A DNA stretch of 64,000 nucleotides from Heliocidaris erythrogramma (taxonomy: Eukaryota > Echinodermata > Echinoidea > Camarodonta > Echinometridae). Positions 44,692 through 55,100 of the stretch are shown here, one piece after another. Below the pieces are notes generated by a model. The model was not told where the DNA came from. It ran no database searches and saw only the letters and a list, made by a program, of their open reading frames with translations. Position numbers and translations under genes: made by a program. The stretch spans positions 5,604,244-5,668,243 of the forward strand of contig CM046869.1 in the NCBI GenBank assembly GCA_025617745.1, read 5' to 3'. How positions within the stretch are numbered: the first letter of the stretch is position 1; each line of letters begins with the position of its first letter.

Positions 44692-45740
44692 GCCTTAGTC
44701 ACAACTGCCCGTACGGGCTTGTACGGCTGGTTTACGGGCAGAAATTTGGCAAAACGCAAGGGGGACGCAGGTTGTTCGTACGGAATTTCGAGTTCGCAGA
44801 CAGCACGCTAAAGCCGTAGGCCGAAAATGTGTATGCACATTATTTTCTGCGTTCTCGCTACGACAGGCAGCCCGTGGACAGGACGTAATGAACACTCACA
44901 GTCTCCGCAAGAGGGTAGTGCGAATAGCGTGGGTGGGTCGCACGTTTGCTGGGGGTAAAAATCGCGCGAATACCGCACGCAGCACTCACGAGGCACGCAT
45001 GTGATGGTCACTCAAGTGTGCATGCGCTCCTTGCGGGCCACGTGCGAGTCACGCGGGTATCCAATCATATCTGAAAACGTGCATGTGACTTGCGTGCTTC
45101 GTGTGTCCCACCCACGGCGCATGCAAACACGTGCGTGCAACGTACGGCCAATTTGGGGCCGGTATAAAAACCGTGCGGGCAACAGAGTTCTCACACTTTC
45201 GCTCTGAATTTTCAGTGTCTTCAGAAGGTCCGACGTTTCTTCAAGACATTTTCTAAATCAGGACTGACTCTTGAATCACAATGCCTGGAGCAAGAGGCAG
45301 GGGTCAGAACACGTGGGGCTAAGAGGGTGGAAATCCACCGCTGACCATACTGTCGCCGTACGGTTTTAGTACGTTCATCTTGCTTTCACCCTACTACCGG
45401 CGTGAATGTGGCGCAACAGGCCCGTACGTTCTTGCAACACGTATGGTGTACGTGCGATTAACGGACGTGAACCTTGCGTCATCTGCACGGAGCACATACA
45501 AATAGCACGGCATTTGCACGTTACACTCACGATTAAATTTCCGACTGAGGCGTACTGACGCCTTGCGTGCAGCACGTTAACTGCAAGACATACGTGCTCC
45601 TTGCGTATGAAGCCCGCGCAACCACGCTACTACTTATACTCCCTGTGCGAACTGCCACGGACCTCTACGTTTTTTCCAACCCCGAAAAAACGCAGAAACC
45701 GTGCGTCCTGAAAAAACGTACGGGCAGTTGTGACTAAGGC
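44692..45740. mobile_element. CpG-rich TIR element with promoter-like interior
   Basis: GCCTTAGTCACAACTGCCCG (extending through TACG) at 44692 is exactly inverted at 45717-45740, a 24-bp perfect TIR. The interior is rich in CGTACG/CGTGCG words, unlike its surroundings. It has a TATA-like GGTATAAAAA at 45161 and an ATG at 45281 opening MPGARGRGQNTWG then a stop. Flanks on both sides are TTT, which is not decisive. Probably a non-autonomous PIF/Harbinger-like or related element. Confidence 0.82.
45161..45322 (+). promoter_or_regulatory. Putative TATA promoter and aborted ORF start inside the TIR element
   Basis: GGTATAAAAA is followed about 110 bp later by an ATG with a 13-codon Gly/Arg-rich opening that stops at 45320. 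It could be the remains of the transposase-gene 5' end of the autonomous relative. Sequence-only inference. Confidence 0.35.
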
Positions 45741-45754
45741 TTTTCTTACCTCTC

Positions 45755-45991
45755 ATTTTATGCAATAATCATCTCCCTCCACCAGAAGCTCTAATTTCTC
45801 CACAGGTCTACAATGAAACTTACTCACTCCTTCTCTCTTATCTTATGCAATTAATTTTCCCTGCACAAGAAATCTCAAGGACTCCACCTCTCTCCCAACC
45901 TTAATTTTATGCAGTCATCTGTCCCTACAACAGAAGCTCTGAATATCTCCACCTACAATGAAATTTAATCACCCCCCCCCCCCCTCTTATC
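45755..45991 (-). repeat. Decayed tandem copies of the POMT1 stop region
   Basis: The text around the POMT1 stop (+ strand CTTATGCAATCATTTTTCCC then TGCACCAGAA) recurs at about 45755, 45841 and 45906 as TTATGCAAT(A/T)A... / TTTATGCAGTCATCTGTCCC with CCAGAAGCTCT or ACAAGAAATCTC after it. Spacings are about 85, 66 and 83 bp. The 3' UTR region of POMT1 is therefore built of diverged repeats that include the last codons. Confidence 0.65.
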
Positions 45992-46175
45992 TTATGCAAT
46001 CATTTTTCCCTGCACCAGAAATCCCCAGCTCTCCAGCCATCTTAGAGATTCCACCTCCTCCTCAGTGAAATCTTTATTTCCATAGCACAGTGGTAAAAAG
46101 CTTCTGAAGACCATGAAGACACATGTCAACCAAACAACCAGAAGGCTGGTAAAAAGACTACGCTGAGTGGTATTC
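45992..46175 (-). CDS. POMT1: POMT1 terminal exon and stop
   Basis: Acceptor CCATTAG on the - strand. It encodes [20 protein letters not shown] (last membrane segment), [20 protein letters not shown], then [13 protein letters not shown] and TAA. The LCYG-x-x-x(F/L)-E-L-RW-SW pattern matches the C-terminus of human POMT1. The end of this exon, stop included, recurs in decayed form downstream (45755-45935). Confidence 0.95.
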
Positions 46176-49100
46176 CTAATGGTAAAAAAAAAATATAGAA
46201 TATTATTAATATAACAAATATGCTTCTCATTTTGCTTATATATAAACTAGAAATATCACTGGAGATGATGATTAATACCCCCGCCCCGTGAGAACAGCCT
46301 TTCTTGACTTTTGGTCGAAAACTGAGGAAGTAGTTCGATCCGCAAGATTTTTCCCTGATTTACTGCCATAGATATGCCGTTTCCATGGCAACGCAGCTTC
46401 CGACACATCAAAAAAATATGTTGTACACATCTTCCCAGTAAGACCAATGTGTGTACCAAATTTCATGACTTTCGGTCAAAAACTGAGGAAGTAGTTCGAT
46501 CCGCAAGGCGTTTCCTTGATTTTCTGCCATAAATATGCCGTTACCATGGCAACGCAGATTCCGACTGATCCGAAAAATATGTCTTGCACATCTTCCCACC
46601 AAGACCAATGTGTGTACCAAATTTCATGACTTTTGGTCAAAAACTGAGGAAGTAGTTTGATCCGCAATGTGTTTCCTTGATTTTCTGCCATAAATATGCC
46701 GTTACCATGGCAACGCAGATTCCGACTCATCCGAAAAATATGTCTTGCACATCTTCCCATCAAGACCAATGTGTGTACCAAATTTCATGACTTTCGGTCA
46801 AAAACTGAGGAAGTAGTTCGATCCGCAAGCTGTTTTCCTTGATTTTCTGCCATAAATATGCCGTCACCATGGCAACGCAGATTCCGACTGATCCGAAAAA
46901 TATGTCTTGCACATCTTCCCACCAAGACCAATGTGTGTACCAAATTTCATGACTTTCGGTCAAAAACTGAGGAAGTAGTTCGATCCGCAAGATTTGCAAC
47001 GGACCGACCGCCCGCCCGACCGACCGACCGCCCAACCATCGACTGATTCCAGTATACCCCCTTCAAACTTCGTTTGGCAGGGGTATAATGATTATAAGCA
47101 CAGTAGAGTGTTTCATAGGTGTTTATAAGTTATGAATGACATTACGCATGACTGGTGATATGTTCTTGTGCTAAATGATTGAGAATCTGATAGTATAGCA
47201 CCTAAGAACATGTTCGAGTCGTTCGTAAATTCATTCGTAACTTTACAAACAGCTTTATGAAACACCACCCAGGTTTTATATTACCATCTCAGTAAGGGAA
47301 ATCCTATTACTCAGAAATGATAAGGAGAAGTGTGTGATCTAAGGGAAATACTACAAAATAGTTTCAAATCAACAACTTTTCATCAATTGGGTGACACAGT
47401 TCACCAATATTCCTAAAAACATGTTATCTATACTCACTGACTATTAAAGCAGGAAGAGTTCATAGACAGAGCACCAAATGTCAACCTGTTCATCCTATAT
47501 AAATTATCATCATTCTATATCTACATGTCATCACGTCATCATGAATGGAATTCCTCATTTCATTTCATGACTTCATCTATTCATTTATTTATTTTGCTAC
47601 AAAATTACACTACAGTAATCTCTAAAAATAGAAGGGTTGACACTTATAAATACTTAATAAATCGGAGAACAACATTTGAAAGTTAAGCACGGTTTAATTC
47701 AGTCCACTTTTAGAAGCTTGAATGTTTGGAAGAAAGATGAGGACTTACTGGAGGATATGGAAGTAAATGATCTCTATGGTAGCAGCTAATAGGAGGATCT
47801 TTGAAAGACAAGCTGGTAGGTAGTGATGTAAGAACAAGGTACGATCCATCATGAAATAAGGAAGATAGTTCACAAACCATGACATAAAGAGGGTGCCGGT
47901 AAGGAGAAGACGAATCCATTCATCTGAACAAGAAATATAAAGTTAGAAAATACAAGGTACATGTATGAGGTAATATGGCTCAGTGGACAAAGAGAGACTG
48001 TCTTTGGAACACGGAATCATGTAACTAAACAGAACAGGACCTAATGCTGTAAATACTTTGGAAACTTAGAAACATATACGGTACTTGCTTTAATATTCAG
48101 TAAAAGAGGCTTGGGATTTACATTATGAGGTAATGACCTGGCTTTCTTTCCAATTTCCTCTTTGCTATCAGAACTAAAGATTATCTGTAGCACACATTAA
48201 TAAGGTATTAAAAATGTAAATATAGGTACATGTACATGAATATAGCATTTATTGTCATAAAGAAAATTATTATTCCACTGGTCAAACATAATCATATGAT
48301 ATATTCATTCACAAATAGATGGTAACAAAGTAGAAACATACAAATACAAAGGTACAATGTTATGGAAAAAAACATTACATGTAATTTGATTTGTATATCC
48401 ATAATCTATTTGGCTTATATAGTTATCAGAATTAGTCTTTAGAATATCAATCTTAACCCATAGACTACGGGCACCGGGTGGTTTCTGTATTAAGCCTATG
48501 AGAGTTAAAAAATTCAGTAGTCAACGGTTAACCCATAGACTACGGGAACCAGGTAGTTCCTGTATTAAGCCTATGAGAGTTAAAGAATTCAGTAGTCAAC
48601 GGTTAACCCATAGACTACGGGAACCAGGTAGTTCCTGTATTAAGCCTATGAGAGTTAAAGAATTCAGTAGTCAACAGGTTAAATCGGCTAGTTAATTCAT
48701 TTAATATATAACAGAATATTGTAATTGATTACATTTACATAATAAAGCTGAACCGTCATATTTGAACAATCGATTCCATATTAATCGGTTTCAATAATTA
48801 ATCAACATGAGTTTTATGTACATGCTGTATCCCAATTAATTCCTCTGAGTATATTTCACCTGGCAGGTAAGTGTGATCAGATTTGAAGCAAGAGGATGAA
48901 GGAGGAGGGTAGAAAGAGAGAGAGAGAGAGAAAAAAACAACAACACATGAGATCACATCATACACTGTCCTACATTTCCATGGTGCATTCAAGACATTGA
49001 GCCTCATCTAACTTAAGAGTTGAACAGGTGAATGGAGTCTGGGACAAAAGACCATCAGAAACGTGCATGCTGGGAGCGTGATTTACAAAGATATTGTCCC

Positions 49101-52100
49101 AATCGATTTAGTGGTCATTTTTATAAAGGGTGCAAATGATCTGGCATTACCTGTATACATGTAGTACATTTTTCGGGTATAGGTCATTGATGGAAGGTAA
49201 ATCAACCTCTATGATACGTTTTCTAGGTTTCTTGGGCGATTTAGCATCTCTCTGTCAACACATGTGGCATTTGCATAGTAGCATATAAGACTAAATGTTA
49301 ATACAATAATTACGGACTTGAAGCACAAAATAAAACCTCCTACCATTTGTGAGATCATTGCAAGCTCTCTGATGTCGTATAATGCAAATTACCATGACAA
49401 CCAGATAAACAAGGATGCCCAGGTTAGCTGTCCACCAGATGATTGCATTACCAAGGAGATGAATCTGGGCCTGAAAAACAAAATGATCATCAAAGTATGT
49501 ATTACATATAATTACATGTATTTAGGTAGAACAAAGTTGTATGTATAGTAACAAATCTAAATCAAATATGTGGAGGAACAAATTGGCTGTAGTGCAAGAA
49601 TGAACCAAATGCTTCCTATAAGCTCACACACAGAGGCTAACAAGATGAATGCGACTGCGTCTCCTATATGCCTCCGCCTAAATTCAGTTGATGGCTCAAA
49701 CTGTTCTAGAAATATTTGATAACGGTGCTAAAAACCAGAAATTCCATGTAATTTCATGTAAATTGACCTCTGTGACCTCTGAACTTTGACCTACCTACCC
49801 CAAAATCTAATCAGTTCCTCTTTCTATGGGGATACATACTGGTACCAAGTTTGCAGTTCTTACCTCAAATAGTTCTTCAGAAATCGCGGTAACGGTGCTA
49901 AAAACCAAGAATTTCATGTAATTTCATGTAAATTGACCTCTGTGACCTCCTTATCCCAAAATCTAATCAGTTCATCTTCGTATGGGGATACATACTAGTA
50001 CCAAGTTTGAAGTTCTTACCTTAAACAGTTCTTGAGATATCGCAGTAACGAGGCTAAAAACCAGTAATTTTATGTAATTTCATGTAAATTGACCTCTGTG
50101 ACCTCTGACCTTTGACCTACTTACCCCAAAATATAATCAGTTCATCTTTCTATGGGGATACATACTGGTACCAAGTTTGAAGTTCTCACCTCAAACTGTT
50201 CTTGAGATATCGCGGGAACGGTGCTAAAAACCAAGAATTTCATGTAATTTCATGTAAATTGACCTCTGTGACCTCTGACCTTTGACCTCCTTATCCCAAA
50301 ATCTAATCAGTTCATCTTCGTATAGGGATACATACTAGTACCAAGTTTGAAGTTCTTACCTCAAACAGTTCTTGAGATATTGCGGTAACGAGAAGTGGGA
50401 CGGACGGACGGACGGACAACCCGAAAACATAATGCCTCCGGCACCCACCTTCGGTGGGCGGAGGCATAATAAAAATACAAATTGGTGGAGGAGACTAACT
50501 CTTGTCTACAACCATGTCACTTTGGCAAGAATACATATTTCCCATGTCTGTGTTTATTCTTCCTCTTTTATTAATGGAATTTGACTGGTGAATTATTAAG
50601 GTGCTACAAATTCCCATTTTCTTATTTGGTCAAGTTTTGCCTCAATAGACCGCTTCTGTAATGTATACAAATTTATGGGCATATATTCTCTGACCGCCTA
50701 GTGACGAGCTATTCCATGAACCTGCATTTTATAAATAAGCCTCAATGCTTGGAATCCAGTTTGCATACATTATTTGCAGCTATGCCCGGCAAGCTTTCAG
50801 GTTGTCGAGAACAACCTTTATTGGAAAGGTATGCATAAAATTTGCATACATTACTGAAGTGGTCTATTGAATATTGTTATTGGGCATATTCAACTGCATG
50901 TGATCGCTGAGCATGATAAATTTGTTGATTTATTTTTCAAACTAGTAATTTACAATAAAAACTTTTTATTGCTAAGTCATGACAAGCATTGTTCATGACA
51001 AAAGATCTAAAAGAAACCCATCAAAGCACTTCAATAAAGAATTTCTTGCATGCTTTTTTCTTTGAATCAAATATTCGGCTGTGCAGACACGAAACATTAA
51101 ACCAAACACACAAGGCACACTTACATTAGTGGTAGGATTCATCCAGTATGCAATTCCACGTTCCATAAGAGGCCATTCTAAGGGATCAGATTGGTACTTG
51201 TGATCTTCTGTAACATACTTATTGGCTTCAAGCATCTTACACTGAATCAAGAACATGACATGAATTAACAATCATCAGCATATAAATATATCATATGAAT
51301 TCCAAAATCCTTGATTCTTCACATAATTTAAAGTTTGAACACAATAATAAAAAAAATGAACAAACTATATTTAATAATCCTTCACTTTTAAGAAACAAAT
51401 TATATCTAAGGTAATGCACAGCCTTGGTAAAAATTGAAGGGATTTAGAAACAAACTTCCTGAATATAAAATAGAATAAATTAAGCCTGAGTCGAATCGAT
51501 TGGTTAGCCGGTGTTCGATCGAAGACATCGAATCCTGAATACGTTTTGGCAAATTCGGTGCATCGATTTGTAGTCCGCCAGATTTTTGACTACCGTAGCC
51601 ACCATGAAAAAATCAAATAAAAAATTAAAGAAACTCCGTAACGTACAGCATATACATGTATACCAGCAGAGAACGTGAAGGCGACTTCAAAGTTCAAACT
51701 GTTGGCTAACTTTCGCTAATTCGCTCGCGGAGGACGTCGCGCTTTACCTGTGCTTTCTCTATGGAAAAATCGTTTTGTCGTTACGAACTGAAGTTTACGA
51801 TAATTTTCTTGCACTCTCTCTGCATTGTCAATTTGACAATTGTATAATTGAACATGATAAATACGAGCATGAGTACGAGTGTTTGTACTTAATTCGCAAT
51901 AACTAATATCACACTCTCATCAAATTGGCAATTACTTCTGAATGATCTCTGAAGCTGAATGAAGTCGAGTCTATATTGAGCGACGAAAAGTTTATTTCGT
52001 ATTGTTTTGTTTTTTTGGCATCGAACAAACGTGTTCCATTCAGCTCTCCAAAGACAAAGTAAGATTATTAATTCTTTGAATTTGAATCATTGTCGGGTGT

Positions 52101-55100
52101 GTCGACAATGAGCATCGCTTCGTGCGACACTAGTGACATTTTGGCTAGCCATACGGACTAGAAACTTAAGATTTTGGCTCGTCCGCTGTGATTTTTACTA
52201 GCCATTGGCTAGCGGGCTATCGTTAATTTCGAGCAGCGAGAGCCCATACATATGCCCGCGATGCCAGCGGACCGGTCACCGGTGCATGGTGCATGCACTG
52301 CGTGCAACTGTGTGCAACTCTGTTTTCACCGCACATCATTTATCGATTAACCGGTATTCGATCGAATCAAAGCCGTCGAACCCCGGTTTATGAAATATTT
52401 GATATGACTCAGGCTTAGAATAAATCAAAGACTTTTGTTCCAAACTTAAAATTCATGAAAAAGCTTTTTTACATGTTGCTACATGTGTATATCTCAAAAC
52501 AGCTAAACTGAGATCCCCCCCAAACAACAATGTATTTTAAAGACAAAACAAATTTGTCTGGTTTGAGAGATAACCTCTGACATAGAAATTCCCTCTTTTA
52601 GCTTCAAAAGGTCACTGATGAGAAATAATTTGAATTACCATGACCAATATTAACTCAACGGAATAGATTTAGGTGAAAAAAGGGCTGTTATTTCTTTTCT
52701 CAGTAGTGATTGTTGTAGTTTGTTTAAAGGGAAATCCAACCTTAAAGGGGAATTAACCTCACAATATAAATGTGCTTATATTCAAAGATGTAATCTATTC
52801 CTTCTTGTTGTCCTACATAGTTTTCCATTAAAATATACGAGATGGGTATAAATCGAGATTTTCTCAGCAAAATTTATCATCTGCTAGCTATACCGCCATT
52901 TTCTTGATGTGTACATAAAGATACTTTTAATCCCAATGCAAAATTGTCTTTCTTCCTGGTAAAATCCCATTTGAGATTTAATATATTTAACAGATATATA
53001 CATATATTCTTAAAACGAAAATGTGTTTTATATTTCTTTGAAAATTATGATTTTACTAAATACAAATCTATATTCTTGATACTATGACATATGCGACGGA
53101 GCGAATTAATTCAAATTTATGCCAGATGACTTTCCCCCGAGCATCAGTAGTGACAAACTATGCATTCACCTGCTTTTAGATAATGGACTTCAAAAGTCAG
53201 AATGCATGTTGTATAAATTATGTTCTGCTCTGCCAGGCAAGCCCAAGAAAACAATTTCCAGTTAGCAAAACCAGAGAATTTAAAAAGAAATCTATAAATT
53301 TCAAATTTTAGAATATACCGTATTTTCCGCATTAAAAACCGCGGCCGATTATAAACCGCACCCCCAACTTTTGACACTTGATTGAGAAAAAAAAATCCAG
53401 AGGAAAAAAAAAAATCCAGAGGAAAAAAAAAAAATCCAGAGGAAAAAAAAAATCCAGAGGAAAAAAAAGAAGAAAAAAATACAAGCAGATTTAAGACAAT
53501 GATTTCAACTGCACGCTGATTTCTAGAGTTTGCCAGCTTTGTTTGATAATGCTCCATGAAAAAGGAGCGAGAGAAATAAATTGTAATTTTTAATTTAGGG
53601 AAAGAAACCAATCCTCACATTCTTCCTAATCACGTCGCGCGCACACACACAAACATAGTGTCATACCATTGATACCAAGGAGGTATTCCTGGCTTGGTCA
53701 TACAGCCAGCTACATGTAATAGCAGAACTCATGACACGATCATACTCGTATCTCAGTCAACTACAAAATGTCTGAAAAATTACAAAACAGACCAAGTACC
53801 TGTTTGTGTTTGAGAAAATACGCCAAAAATATTCTTTATTTATATCCAATAAATGCCACAGAATTTACAGTACTTTTAAGAGAATCAACGGCCCGATCAA
53901 TGGTCACTAGAACAGTTGGAATTTTGTTTCCCTCCCTGGCCTCCTTTTATCGAGCGTACCCAATTACAACCGCGCGTGCGTATTCTTAGAAGGGAGAGAG
54001 GGAAGAGAGAGAGAGAGAGAGGGGGAACAATAGACCAAGGGAGCGTTTCATCAAGTGTTTTGTCAGTGATTTTTATCCACAAATTTGTTCTCAGCCAATC
54101 AGATGCAAGGATTGCAGTAGCTTATAACAGTTGTCCGTAAAAATCACTGACAAGACACATGGTGAAATGCTCCCCGGCCCTGGAGGCGTCATGCTGTGAC
54201 CCAGTTCATGCATGAGATAAACACACATTTACGAGTGTCATAAATCTTCAAACACTGGTCTTTTCAGGAGGAATTTAAAGGGGCGAGTTAGCTTGATATT
54301 AAATATAAATTGTGTTAAATTATTGGATGCAGAGGAAATTTATGGTCTTATAGCCTGATATTTAAAGGGGAGGACTACCATTTATTAACTTGGTTCTAAA
54401 TGTGAAAACGAGAGATGTGAGTGAAGAAGAAAAAAAGGAATCAAAGGAATTATGAATTTCTGTTACATGTGTGATTTCTTGAAATTCATCGATATATGTT
54501 CATAGGGAGGGGGCAAATAAGAGAAGAAAGACAGAAAAAGAGTAACACAACAAAATAAAGAGAATTATGAATTATGTTTCAAGTGTGATTTCTTGAAATT
54601 CATCGATATGTTCATAGGGGGGGGGGGGGGGGTCAAATAACTTTTTATATCCTAGCTTGCCCATAACGGCATCATCAAAGACATCTTGTCATCCAACAAA
54701 AGTACAAAAATCAGACAATGCTCATACACGGATACGAAGTGACTCAATAAATACACAGCCTAAAAAATATCCTCCAAGGCTTTAAATATTGATTTTCTAT
54801 TCAATTGGCTGTAAGCTAGGGCACAATAGAGGGCTCCTATTCAATGTCTGGGTCATCAGCTCAGTTACTAAGCTTCCTATTGAGTATTGTTCAAGCTGCG
54901 AAGTTACGTAAGTTACCAGTGGGACCAAATCTGGGTCAGCAAACAATACTTGTTTTTTAAGAACTATAGGCATGGGTATTGTCTCGCTGTTTTAATAATG
55001 AAAGGGACAAAATCACAGCGGCTTTGTAAGGTCAGGGGGCGTAAATTTTGCACGCAAAATGTTGTGATTACCGGCCGGTACCCCAGCCTTCTACGCGGCT

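Noticed and set aside
46272-47046. Overlapping - strand frames repeating [14 protein letters not shown]-like peptides
   Set aside because: They are translations of the 157-bp tandem repeat unit, not a repeat protein gene. Frames break between units.
48498-48695. Open frame with a 25-residue repeat
   Set aside because: The period of the 75-bp minisatellite is divisible by three, so openness is inherited from one unit. There is no start context or homology.
49152-49255. - strand Lys/Arg-rich open stretch ([20 protein letters not shown]...) between two POMT1 exons, bordered by AG and GTAATG
   Set aside because: It would start in the right phase but end in phase 2, breaking the frame with the next exon. 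The direct join of 49344 to 47923 reproduces the conserved POMT1 sequence.
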